A model generated the notes under the pieces. The model did not search any database. It worked only from the letters and a program-made list of their open reading frames with translations, and was not told the DNA's origin. Position numbers and translations under genes: made by a program. DNA of 64,000 bases, taken from Clostridium zeae. GTDB lineage: Bacteria; Bacillota; Clostridia; Clostridiales; Clostridiaceae. Position 1 is the first letter of the stretch. Each line of letters opens with the position of its first letter. The stretch covers positions 1 to 64,000 of the forward strand of contig NZ_BMBA01000001.1 of NCBI RefSeq assembly GCF_017312485.1. The letters are read 5' to 3'. Positions 8,723-17,689 of this stretch are shown piece by piece.

Positions 8723-8948
8723 TTCTTGAGAAATTATAAAAATGAATGTTACTAATTACTCTGTTTTAAAGTTCTTTACCGCGTCAGATAGATTAGTGGA
8801 AAGGTTTTTTAATTGTTTCATCACAGTGAGAGAATCTTAAAAATAGAAAAAATTAATAATAAACAATAGTAGTACCCCCATAAAATATAGAGTAGGAACG
8901 TATATAATACTAGGCGAAATTTTTATACATCGGTAAATGGGGGTAACA

Positions 8949-10118
8949 ATGCTTGAAGTTGGACATATTTTAGATGATAAATATGAAGTTATAAAAATAA
9001 TTGGTTCTGGAGGTATGGGCACGGTTTATTTATGCAAAAACTTACGTCTGGACAACTTGTGGGCGATAAAAGAAACAGAAAAATGTGATGATATAAATAT
9101 AGATATTTTATCTGAGTGTAATATACTAAAGAACCTGAATCATCCTGGAATTCCTAGGATAGTTGATATATTTTATGAAAAGAGCTATGTTTATTTAGTG
9201 GAAGATTATGTAGAAGGAAAAACTTTATTTGAGTATGTAAATGATGAACAAGAAATTGATTTAGAAACCATTAAAACGATTATTCTTGAAATTAGTGAAA
9301 TAATAGATTATTTGCATAGTCTTAATCCACCAATAATTTATAGGGATTTAAAACCATCAAATATAATAATAAATTCAAGCGGAAAAGTTTTTCTTGTGGA
9401 TTTTGGCATTTCAAAAATTTATAAAGTAGATAGCGATAGTGATACAATATGTATGGGATCAAGTGGATATGCTGCACCAGAGCAGCATGGACTAGCACAA
9501 TCTTGCCGACAAACAGACATTTACGGTATGGGAATGGTTATGTATTTTATGCTTACTGGTAAAGTTCCGTTTAGTGGGGCAGAGCCATTTTTTGATGAAA
9601 ATTATGATAAAAATATAAATAAAGATATTGTAAAAATAATAAAGAAATGTGTACAGCCTGAAATTAAAGATAGATATTCTTCTGTTTCTGATCTAAAAAA
9701 AGAAGTTATTAAATTATCCATTTTTGAAAAATATGAGAAGACCGTTTTTTTTAGTAATTCAAAGGGAGAAGTCAAAAAGGTAAAGAAAAGATTTAAGATA
9801 AGAAAGATTTTTTTAATTATACCATTCTTCTTAATTTTATTATTTGCTTCGATGTATCTTTTAGGAGAGAGTGGTGTAAGTAATAATGGAGATAAAGAAA
9901 TAAATAAATCTAATGCTGAAAATAAAGTGCAAAGTATACCTAAAGCAACACAAGAAACTAATGAGCAATTTCAAGATGATAATTCAGGAGATGCAACTAG
10001 TGATGATAAACTGCAAGATCAAGGAACTAATAATACTATTAATAAGCAAACTTCAGATAATCAACAAACTAATTATAATCAGCACAAAGCTAAAGGCAAT
10101 GGTAAGAAGAAAAAATAA
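8949..10118 (+). CDS. Membrane-anchored Hanks-type Ser/Thr protein kinase
   Basis: 389 residues. The kinase domain (about 10-265) has the glycine loop GSGGMGTVY, Lys in WAIKE, the catalytic loop YRDLKPSN (Asp133), DFGISK and AAPEQ. It is followed by a basic stretch, one membrane helix (about 285-310) and an Asn/Gln/Asp-rich outer tail ending in KGNGKKKK. PASTA repeats are absent, so it is not a standard PrkC. I prefer the ATG at 8949 because GGGGG lies six bases before it; an ATG four codons upstream lacks a site. No PP2C phosphatase is nearby. Confidence 0.88.
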   Translation: MLEVGHILDDKYEVIKIIGSGGMGTVYLCKNLRLDNLWAIKETEKCDDINIDILSECNILKNLNHPGIPRIVDIFYEKSYVYLVEDYVEGKTLFEYVNDEQEIDLETIKTIILEISEIIDYLHSLNPPIIYRDLKPSNIIINSSGKVFLVDFGISKIYKVDSDSDTICMGSSGYAAPEQHGLAQSCRQTDIYGMGMVMYFMLTGKVPFSGAEPFFDENYDKNINKDIVKIIKKCVQPEIKDRYSSVSDLKKEVIKLSIFEKYEKTVFFSNSKGEVKKVKKRFKIRKIFLIIPFFLILLFASMYLLGESGVSNNGDKEINKSNAENKVQSIPKATQETNEQFQDDNSGDATSDDKLQDQGTNNTINKQTSDNQQTNYNQHKAKGNGKKKK

Positions 10119-10203
10119 TCAAGTTTATTTGTAATATGATTTAAACTTTTGATAATTGAAAAATACTATCATTCTTTATGTGACTAAAATTAAGTGTTTT
10201 TTG

Positions 10204-10240
10204 CAAAAGTTGGGGAAATAAAAACTCCAACTTTTTTCTT
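10204..10240 (+). terminator. Terminator after the Ser/Thr kinase
   Basis: AAAAGTTGG pairs with CCAACTTTT across an A-rich loop, followed by a T-run. Confidence 0.75.
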
Positions 10241-10282
10241 ACTCACTGTAAAAAAAATAGAGTTTTTCTAAATAAGAAAATT

Positions 10283-10300
10283 TAGTTAGAAATCTAACTA
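10283..10300 (+). promoter_or_regulatory. Upstream palindrome, possible second MarR operator
   Basis: TAGTTAGA, two bases, TCTAACTA form a perfect 8-bp dyad 16 bases before the -35 box. Its half-site resembles the TAGTTAT half of the downstream operator. Confidence 0.45.
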
Positions 10301-10315
10301 TTTAATTAAACATCG

Positions 10316-10372
10316 TTGACACTTTAGATAGAAGATTATATACTATAATAGTTATGAAAATATAACTATTAT
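10316..10372 (+). promoter_or_regulatory. Promoter and overlapping MarR-type operator
   Basis: TTGACA (10316-10321), 17 bases, TATACT (10339-10344). Immediately after is ATAATAGTTAT (10345-10355), six bases, then its exact complement (10362-10372). A dyad covering the transcription start is the expected place for autorepression by the MarR protein encoded next. Confidence 0.7.
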
Positions 10373-10417
10373 ATAAACATAACTAAAATTTATACAATAT
10401 CCTTTTTGGAGGCATAA

Positions 10418-10864
10418 ATGGATAAACAGATATATGATGAAATGATTGAAAATCTATATTGGGCATTTCCTTTACTTAAAACTAAGTTAGTAAAGCCTTT
10501 TGATAAAGAGGAAAAAGAAAATGACTTAACAGGAACTCATATGACTATACTTTTTATGGTAAAGGAAAAAGGAAGTATATGCATATCAGAAATTGGAAAA
10601 CACCTGGGGATTTGCAAAGCAAATCTTACACCTCTTGTTCAAAAATTGATAGATAAAAGCTATATAGAAAGATTCGTTGATGACAAGGATAGAAGATACA
10701 CTTTTATTAAACTCACAAGTGTCGGAGAAGATTTCATGGAAAACAAAAGGTATAAAGTGCAAGAATTTTTGAAAGAAAAGGTATCAGATTTAAGCGAAGC
10801 AGATTTGATGAAATTATCAGCTTCAGTTGCAGGATTAAGAGATATTTTAATGAAAATAAAATAA
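10418..10864 (+). CDS. MarR-family transcriptional regulator
   Basis: A 148-residue winged-helix dimer. The MarR core is visible: GTHMTILFMVKEKGSICISEIGKHLG, then the recognition helix (KANLTPLVQKLIDKSYIERF) and the wing DDKDRRYTFIKLT near residue 90. It is co-transcribed with the MATE exporter that begins 19 bases downstream. Two dyads in its promoter are candidate operators, so it probably represses its own operon until a toxic ligand binds. AGGAGG-like TTTTTGGAGG precedes the ATG. Confidence 0.9.
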   Translation: MDKQIYDEMIENLYWAFPLLKTKLVKPFDKEEKENDLTGTHMTILFMVKEKGSICISEIGKHLGICKANLTPLVQKLIDKSYIERFVDDKDRRYTFIKLTSVGEDFMENKRYKVQEFLKEKVSDLSEADLMKLSASVAGLRDILMKIK

Positions 10865-10883
10865 TTCATAAAGGAGTGTAAGT

Positions 10884-12263
10884 ATGGATAAAACAAACAG
10901 ATTAGGGGAAGAGAAGATTTCAAAACTCCTTATTACTTTTTCTGCGCCAGCTATTATAGGGATGCTTGTAAATGCTATGTACAATGTTATTGACAGAGCA
11001 GTAATTGGTCATGGTGTAAATGAACTTGGAATTGCAGGGATAACAATTGGATTTCCTATTCAAATAATAATGATGGCTTTTGGTATGCTTATTGGTATTG
11101 GGGCAACTTCCTTAGTATCAATTCGTTTAGGTGAAGGAAAAAAAGAAGAAGCAGAAAAAATTATGGGTAATGCGGTTACTCTGCTAGTAGTAATTTCTAT
11201 AGTTTTAACAATTTTAGGATTGATATTTCTTAATCCTTTGCTTAAGGCATTTGGTGCAAGTGATGCTGTATTACCTTATGCAAGAGATTATGTTAAGGTA
11301 ATTCTTGTAGGAATGATTTTTGGTACACTTGGATTTGGTATGAATAACTTTATTCGTGCTGATGGAAACCCAAAGATAGCAATGCTTACAATGCTTATAA
11401 GTGCTTTAATTAATGCAATATTAGCACCAATTTTTATATTTATATTTAAGTGGGGAATGGTAGGAGCAGGTTTAGCTACTTCTTTAGCACAATTAGTGTC
11501 AAGTACTTGGATAATGTCATATTTTCTTATGGGAAAGAGTTCTCTTAAACTTAGATCGAAAAACCTTAAGTTAGATTCGGAAATCGTAAAAAAAATCTTA
11601 ACCATAGGTACGCCACCCTTTGCAATGCAATTATCAAATAGCTTATTAAATGTTATCTTGAATAAAACTCTTATTGTATATGGTGGAGACTTAGCTATTT
11701 CAGGAATGGGAATTATTAATAGTATTCAAACTCTGATGTTAATGCCAGTAATTGGAGTAAGCCAAGGCTCTCAACCAATAATCGGATACAATTTTGGAGC
11801 TAAAAAATATGACCGTATAAAAGAAACCTTGAAATTAGCTATATCAGCAGCTACAATTATCGTAGTTATTGGATTTGTATTAACTAGATTGTTTCCAAAC
11901 CAATTTATTGGTATATTTGCTTCAGATGAAGAATTAATTAAGTTCGGAACACATGCATTATTTATATTCTTTTTATGTTTACCAGTGACTGGGTTTCAGA
12001 TTATAGGAGCCAACTACTTCCAGGCAGTTAGTAAGATGAAGCCTGCTATGTTTTTAACCCTATCTAGACAGGTTCTTATACTTATACCTGCAATCTTAAT
12101 ACTTTCGAGAATGTTTGGATTGGATGGAGTTCTTTATGCAGGACCTTTAGCTGATTTTTCGGCCGCAGTGTTAACTGGAATTTGGTTATGGAAAGATTTA
12201 AAACATCTAAATAAAGATGAAGAAGAAAATGAGAATGAAGAACTATTAGTTCTAGAGGATTGA
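10884..12263 (+). CDS. MATE-family multidrug/Na+ efflux transporter
   Basis: 459 residues with about 12 membrane helices in two homologous halves. MATE motifs include APAIIGMLVNAMYNVIDRAVIGHG near the N-terminus and the second-half counterpart GTPPFAMQLSNSLLNVILN; PVIGVSQGSQPIIGYNFGAKK is the typical MATE glycine-rich loop. It sits in an operon with the MarR gene, which suggests inducible export of a toxic compound. The acidic C-terminal tail is cytoplasmic. Confidence 0.92.
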   Translation: MDKTNRLGEEKISKLLITFSAPAIIGMLVNAMYNVIDRAVIGHGVNELGIAGITIGFPIQIIMMAFGMLIGIGATSLVSIRLGEGKKEEAEKIMGNAVTLLVVISIVLTILGLIFLNPLLKAFGASDAVLPYARDYVKVILVGMIFGTLGFGMNNFIRADGNPKIAMLTMLISALINAILAPIFIFIFKWGMVGAGLATSLAQLVSSTWIMSYFLMGKSSLKLRSKNLKLDSEIVKKILTIGTPPFAMQLSNSLLNVILNKTLIVYGGDLAISGMGIINSIQTLMLMPVIGVSQGSQPIIGYNFGAKKYDRIKETLKLAISAATIIVVIGFVLTRLFPNQFIGIFASDEELIKFGTHALFIFFLCLPVTGFQIIGANYFQAVSKMKPAMFLTLSRQVLILIPAILILSRMFGLDGVLYAGPLADFSAAVLTGIWLWKDLKHLNKDEEENENEELLVLED

Positions 12264-12294
12264 TAATTAATATACAGCTTGCAAAAGTCTAAAC

Positions 12295-12325
12295 AAAAAA
12301 GCTTGAGGAAACTCAAGCTTTTTTT
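12295..12325 (+). terminator. Terminator of the marR-MATE operon
   Basis: GCTTGAG, a GAAA loop and CTCAAGC, flanked by six A and seven T. Confidence 0.9.
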
Positions 12326-12547
12326 GTTATTTTCCTATTCATTCTAAAATCCCCTTAAAAGTAAAGGCACAAGTTATACTATACTTATTTTGCAAAATAT
12401 GGAAATAGATTTCTTTAAAATAATATTAAAAAATAATAAAAAAATTTTAAAAGGATGTAATATATAAAATCAAATTTGTTGACATAAATGAAAAGCATAA
12501 TTATTATTAATTTAATTAGAATTATAACTAAATATAGGAGAGTTTAA

Positions 12548-13276
12548 ATGAATATTTTAGAAGCTATAGAAAAAAGAAAATCTCGTAGAAGTTATTTGTC
12601 TACACCAATAGCAAATGATAAGATTGAAAAAATTGAAAGGCTTATCTCTAAATATAATGAAGAGGGCAATATATCAATACAACTAATTGAAGATGGAAGC
12701 CAAGCGTTCAATGGATTAAGAAAGAGTTATGGAATGTTTTCAGGTGTTAAGAGTATATTGGCCCTTATTGGAAAATCTGAAGATCCTCATCTAAGTGAGA
12801 AGTTAGGATATTATGGTGAACTTTTAGTACTTGAAGCAACTAAATTGAATTTAGGAACTTGTTGGGTTGGTGGTTCTTTCGATAAAAAAACTCCAATTGG
12901 CAAACTGAGAGATGATGAAAGCTTAGTTTGTGTTATTCCAATCGGAAATGTTGAAGAAACTCAAACTATAAAAGAAAAACTTATATATAAAGCGGCACAT
13001 GGAAAAACAAAAGCAGTAGAAGAATTTTACACAGCAGTTGGAGAGGTTCCTCAGTGGTTTTCAGAAGGAATGAAGGCCGTACAGAAAGCACCATCTGCTA
13101 AGAACACTCAGAAGGTTAGATTTAATTATAATCAAGGCAATATTACTGCCGGTATAGAAAATACTTACGTATTTGATTTAATTGATTTGGGAATAGCTAA
13201 GGCTCATTTTGCTATAGTAGCAGATGGGGATTTTGAGTTTGGGAATCCAGGACAATTTCATAAAGGTAAAAAATAG
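12548..13276 (+). CDS. Nitroreductase-family protein (FMN-binding type)
   Basis: 242 residues. The N-terminal IEKRKSRRSYLSTPI matches the FMN-phosphate-binding start of nitroreductases. GYYGELLVLEATKLNLGTCWVGGSF (near 92-116) and the second half (EGMKAVQKAPSAKNTQKVRF) fit the longer, internally repeated TM1586-type family. The expected reaction is reduction of nitro or quinone compounds with NAD(P)H; the substrate is unknown. It is a single gene with its own terminator. The start is preceded by TAGGAGAG. Confidence 0.82.
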   Translation: MNILEAIEKRKSRRSYLSTPIANDKIEKIERLISKYNEEGNISIQLIEDGSQAFNGLRKSYGMFSGVKSILALIGKSEDPHLSEKLGYYGELLVLEATKLNLGTCWVGGSFDKKTPIGKLRDDESLVCVIPIGNVEETQTIKEKLIYKAAHGKTKAVEEFYTAVGEVPQWFSEGMKAVQKAPSAKNTQKVRFNYNQGNITAGIENTYVFDLIDLGIAKAHFAIVADGDFEFGNPGQFHKGKK

Positions 13277-13292
13277 AATAAAAACTAATCAT

Positions 13293-13336
13293 AAAAACCC
13301 TCAAAGACATAATAGATAAGTCTTTGAGGGTTTTAT
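13293..13336 (+). terminator. Terminator after the nitroreductase gene
   Basis: AAAACCCTCAAAGAC pairs perfectly with GTCTTTGAGGGTTTT over 15 bp. Confidence 0.88.
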
Positions 13337-13496
13337 ATTATAAAATTAAGCTGATAGTTCTACCAGTTTAATAAAAGATTATGTGTGGTTTTATGGAATA
13401 AATGTAAAAATTGGAAGCTATAAGAGGAATTTTGTATAATATGAAGAATTATAGTAAAATATGAGATTTTTTCTATAACATGGAGGGGCTAATCAG

Positions 13497-15116
13497 ATGT
13501 TTGATACGACAACTGTTGATAATATTAAATCGAAGGATAAAGAAAGAAGTAATAAAATATTAGATTTAGACTTCACTTGCTTTGATTTTATACCAAGTGC
13601 AATTTTGGTTCAAAAGGATAATGAAATAGTTTATGTTAATGAATCACTTCTTAAAATTATGGAGTGTGATTATGAGTGGATAATGGGAAAGTCAGTTTAT
13701 AAATTGTTTGAAGAAGAAAATAATATACTCAGTACCAAAATGAAACATCTATTTAATATAGAAGATGGTGAATATAGAATTAAAAATTCTAGAGGAAATG
13801 AAATAGAAATAGAATTAAAATGTAATGATGAAAAGTTTGGGGATAGTAATTTTATATTTCTAAATATTAGAGATATATCTGAGAGAAAACAGTTGCAAGC
13901 TGAACTTCAGGAAAGTAGAGAACTATATAAAAATTTAATTGATATATTACCTATAGGGATAAGCATACATGACGGAAAAACATTTTCTTTTGTCAGTGAT
14001 TCTTATATAAAGATACTAGGATATGATAGTCCAAATGAATTAGTTGGACAGAAATTGGCCATGGTTGCAGACAAAGTGTTTCAGAAAGTTGTAGATGAAA
14101 GGTTGAATTCACTTTTAGCCAATAATATAATGCTCAGTCCTATTGAGTATAAATTTGTTACTAAACAAGGTGATTTAATTGATGTTGAGGTTATATCCGT
14201 TAGATTTTCCTATAACCAAAAGGTAAATATTATTTCCACCGTGAGAGATATTACAGAAAAAAAGAAAGCGGAAGAAAATAAGAAACTTTTAGAAAGAACT
14301 TTAGAGTACGATAGGTTGAAAACTGAGTTTTTTTCAAATATTTCTCATGAATTGAGAACTCCTTTAAATATATTACTTAGTTCTTTGCAACTCATTGAAT
14401 TATATGTTGTAGATGACTCAAATCCAAAAATAATGGATATAAGGAAATATATTAAGGTAATGAAACAAAACTGTTACAGACTTCTTAGACTTATTAACAA
14501 TTTATTGGATATAACCAAAATAGATTCTGGTTATTATGGACTTGATTTGCACAACCATAACATCGTAAAAATAGTTGAGGATATGACGCAATCCGTTGCA
14601 TCATATATGGAAGAAAAGAACATTCAAATTATATTTGATACTGATGTTGAAGAAAAGATGATTGGGTGTGATAAAGATAAAATAGAGAAAGTAGTATTAA
14701 GTTTACTTTCAAATGCCGTAAAATTTACCAAGCCTGGAGGTACTATAGATGTGTCAGTACATGACCTTAGGGATAGAGTAAAAATAAGTGTAAAGGATAC
14801 AGGGATTGGTATTCCAAAAGATAAACTAGGTTTGATTTTCGAAAGATTTATTCAAGTGGATAAATCCTTATCTAGAATAAGCGAAGGTGCAGGAATTGGA
14901 TTGTCTCTAGCTAATGATTTGATAAAGATGCATGGTGGAACAATTAGCGTTACAAGTGAATATGGAATTTTTACACAATTTGATATTTTAATCCCGTTAA
15001 AAAAAGTTGAAAATGAAAACGTAATGTCAAATTCAGATCAATATTTAGATAGGTGGATAGATAAAAAGGATAAAGCTGAGATGGTAAACATAGAATTTTC
15101 TGATATTTACATCTGA
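13497..15116 (+). CDS. Soluble PAS-PAS sensor histidine kinase (orphan)
   Basis: 539 residues without a clear membrane helix. PAS 1 spans about residues 20-130 (FIPSAILVQKDNEIVYVN) and PAS 2 about 145-260. HisKA carries FSNISHELRTPLN with His284. The ATPase domain shows the N box (LLSNAVKFT), DTGIGIP and GAGIGLSLAND. It has no response regulator beside it and lies 14 bases before a second kinase. In Clostridium many such orphan kinases act directly on Spo0A; that link is inference here. GGAGGGG precedes the ATG. Confidence 0.9.
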   Translation: MFDTTTVDNIKSKDKERSNKILDLDFTCFDFIPSAILVQKDNEIVYVNESLLKIMECDYEWIMGKSVYKLFEEENNILSTKMKHLFNIEDGEYRIKNSRGNEIEIELKCNDEKFGDSNFIFLNIRDISERKQLQAELQESRELYKNLIDILPIGISIHDGKTFSFVSDSYIKILGYDSPNELVGQKLAMVADKVFQKVVDERLNSLLANNIMLSPIEYKFVTKQGDLIDVEVISVRFSYNQKVNIISTVRDITEKKKAEENKKLLERTLEYDRLKTEFFSNISHELRTPLNILLSSLQLIELYVVDDSNPKIMDIRKYIKVMKQNCYRLLRLINNLLDITKIDSGYYGLDLHNHNIVKIVEDMTQSVASYMEEKNIQIIFDTDVEEKMIGCDKDKIEKVVLSLLSNAVKFTKPGGTIDVSVHDLRDRVKISVKDTGIGIPKDKLGLIFERFIQVDKSLSRISEGAGIGLSLANDLIKMHGGTISVTSEYGIFTQFDILIPLKKVENENVMSNSDQYLDRWIDKKDKAEMVNIEFSDIYI

Positions 15117-15130
15117 CTAAAAGGGGTTAT

Positions 15131-17371
15131 ATGGGTATGGTTAACAGTAAGAACGAGTTAGTAAATAAGGACATTAATCGACAGATAAGTATAAATATCA
15201 TAATTACATTTATAATTGTATTATTTATATCCCTTATGATATCTATAGGTGTATTCTATGAATTTTGGTTTTGGTATAAAGAATTGACTCATAAGACCCT
15301 TGAATTATTGAGTGTTTTTATGGGAGCATCCACTTTCTTAATAATTTGGAACAAACATAGTACAGAAGAAAGTATAAACTATATATTAGGGTTTGGGTAC
15401 TTGATTGTTTCAGTTATGGATGTAATTCATACTTATTTTTATAAGTATATGGTTATCAATGATATTGCTAGGAGTGATACATCTTTAAAGTATTGGATGA
15501 TTGCTAGAATTATAGAAGTTATTTCATTATTGATGTTTTCTTATGCACCATATAGGAAGAATGGCAATAAATATATTGCCATGTTTAAAACTGTATTATT
15601 TATTGCTTTTTTGTCTTATGTTTTAGAGAATAACAAAGCTTATATTCCTGCATTTTATACTACTAATGGAATTACGATGTTTAAAATAGTTTTAGAGTAT
15701 TTAGTAATAATGATAGCAATTTTGGCTTTATATAAATTAAGAAATAATTTAGTTAGAGAACAGTTGATTAATTTTAAATTTCTTTACATATCCATACTTT
15801 TGATGATTCCATCAGAGGTATGTTTTACACTTTTTAAAAGTACGGATTCCCTTTGGTTTGTTTATGGTCATATTTTAAAGATATGTAGTTATTTTTATCT
15901 TTACAAAGCGGTGTTTCAAAGTTCCATTAATTATCCTTATGATAAAATAAATGAAAATAATCAAAGATTATCTGATATTCTCAATGCAATCCCTATACCT
16001 ATTCATACTTATAATTTAAATAATAAAATAGATTTTGTTAATAACAAATTTGAAGAGTTATTCAAATATTCAAAGGAAAATATATTAGGTTTAGATGATG
16101 AAGAAATATCAAAGGTTTTACGAAAGGTAGGAAACAATCATGAAAAATCCTTACCATACCGAGTCTATAATGATGAAGAAAATACTAAGAATATCATTAG
16201 AACTTATTTAGATTCACATAATAAAGAAATAAAAGTTTTGATTAATGCTCATAAGATTAAGGGCGGAGTTCTTGTTGTTACAAATGATATTAAACAAGAA
16301 CAACAAATTAAAAATTTGAATTTACAAGCCCAAACTATATTAAATTCTATATCTGTACCTACAATCATAGTAGATTATAATGGTGAAATAATTGCATGCA
16401 ATAATTATTTTGCAGATTTAGTGGAAGTAAATTATGAAGAAATAAATAGAATGAACATATATGAGCTGAATAAACTTCTTAAATTAAATAGTAATGAAGT
16501 TCACAATATATTTTCTCCACCTAATTTTAGAGATGATAAAATTGACTGCGTTATAGTGACTCCAAGAGTGAATAGAAAAAATATACAGATAAGTACATCT
16601 GTAATAAAGAATATCTATAACGAGAGTATTGGACTAATGATAGTTGTACAAGATGTATCTAAGATAAAAGAGAATCAAATAAAATTAATAAATCAAGAAA
16701 AATTGGCGTTGCTTGGGCAGATGGGAGCTACCATTGTTCATGAAACAAGAAATTTTTTAACCACTATAAAAGGAAATAGCCAATTAATACAACTATATAC
16801 TGATAATGACAGAATCAAAGGGTTTGCCAATAAGATAAATTCAGATACAGATGAAGTAAATAGAATTATCAGCGATTTTTTAAATTTATCCAAACCAAGA
16901 GAAACTGAATTAGAAGAAGTAGCATTTTATGATTTAATTTCATCAATGAAAAGTACTATAGAGACATCATCATTAATGAGTAAAGTGCAACTGACTTTGA
17001 AATTAGATTATGACGAGAGATATATATTATGTGATGAAACTCAAATAAAACAAGTAATACTAAATATTTGCAAAAATGCAGTTGAGGCTTTAGAACATGT
17101 ATCAGCTCCAAAATTATTTATTAGTACAGGGCTAAATGAACAATCCAAGGAAGTATATATAAAAATAGAGGATAATGGTAAAGGTATGAGTGAAGATACT
17201 CTTAAAAAGGTAGGAACACCTTTCTTCACTACAAAAAAAACAGGTACTGGTCTTGGTCTTAGCGCATGCTATGAAATTATTAATGAGCATAATGGAAGAA
17301 TTGAGATAGAGAGTAAGCTTGGTATTGGAACTACTTTTAGTATTATTGTTCCATATTTAGATGAGGAATAA
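15131..17371 (+). CDS. Membrane sensor histidine kinase with MASE3-like N-terminus (orphan)
   Basis: 746 residues. Seven or eight membrane helices (about 20-265) resemble the MASE3 sensor domain. Two PAS domains follow (about 285-390 and 400-510). HisKA has the box TIVHETRNFLTTIKG (His537), close to the HEIRNPLT form of sporulation kinases. The ATPase domain includes NICKNAVEAL, EDNGKGM and the Thr-Gly-rich TGTGLGLSACYEI. It is in an operon with the preceding kinase and has no partner regulator. AAGGGG lies five bases before the ATG. Confidence 0.88.
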   Translation: MGMVNSKNELVNKDINRQISINIIITFIIVLFISLMISIGVFYEFWFWYKELTHKTLELLSVFMGASTFLIIWNKHSTEESINYILGFGYLIVSVMDVIHTYFYKYMVINDIARSDTSLKYWMIARIIEVISLLMFSYAPYRKNGNKYIAMFKTVLFIAFLSYVLENNKAYIPAFYTTNGITMFKIVLEYLVIMIAILALYKLRNNLVREQLINFKFLYISILLMIPSEVCFTLFKSTDSLWFVYGHILKICSYFYLYKAVFQSSINYPYDKINENNQRLSDILNAIPIPIHTYNLNNKIDFVNNKFEELFKYSKENILGLDDEEISKVLRKVGNNHEKSLPYRVYNDEENTKNIIRTYLDSHNKEIKVLINAHKIKGGVLVVTNDIKQEQQIKNLNLQAQTILNSISVPTIIVDYNGEIIACNNYFADLVEVNYEEINRMNIYELNKLLKLNSNEVHNIFSPPNFRDDKIDCVIVTPRVNRKNIQISTSVIKNIYNESIGLMIVVQDVSKIKENQIKLINQEKLALLGQMGATIVHETRNFLTTIKGNSQLIQLYTDNDRIKGFANKINSDTDEVNRIISDFLNLSKPRETELEEVAFYDLISSMKSTIETSSLMSKVQLTLKLDYDERYILCDETQIKQVILNICKNAVEALEHVSAPKLFISTGLNEQSKEVYIKIEDNGKGMSEDTLKKVGTPFFTTKKTGTGLGLSACYEIINEHNGRIEIESKLGIGTTFSIIVPYLDEE

Positions 17372-17429
17372 GCTAAAATTTAAATTGTAGGGAAATTTAG
17401 TTCGAGATATAATAGAAAAATAAGAAATA

Positions 17430-17658
17430 TGCACAAAAAAGCTCACTGAAGAAAATCGCTTCAGCAATTTTTTATTCTTTTGATAATTATAATTCAATTA
17501 GATATCTGGATAAGTATACATAACAGACTAAAACATAATATAAATTAAAGAATAAAAAAAAGAAAAAATGTGTCGCCTGCCAGATTTTCCTCATATACAT
17601 TCGGAAAGGCAGATGCGCAAAAAAGCTCACTGAAGAAAATCGCTTCAGCGACTTTTTT
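17430..17658 (+). repeat. Structured A/T-tract hairpin repeat, copy 2 (5' of dinG)
   Basis: The unit starts with A6, the hairpin CTGAAG/CTTCAG and T6 (17435-17473), which also serves as terminator for the kinase operon. A 65-nt spacer leads to an A-tract (17546-17562) complementary to the T-tract that opens the unit. The 44-nt core hairpin (17574-17617) follows, then A6, almost the same CTGAAG hairpin, and T6 (17653-17658). The second T-tract lies 31 bases before the dinG start codon. The spacer aligns with the same region of copy 3. Confidence 0.72.
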
Positions 17659-17689
17659 AGAATTTACTAATGAAAATCGAGGAGAGAGT

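Noticed and set aside
17570-17689. Forty extra N-terminal codons for DinG starting at 17570
   Set aside because: They are a translation of the hairpin repeat, lack a good ribosome site, and the exonuclease domain starts directly after the ATG at 17690, which has GGAGAG in front.
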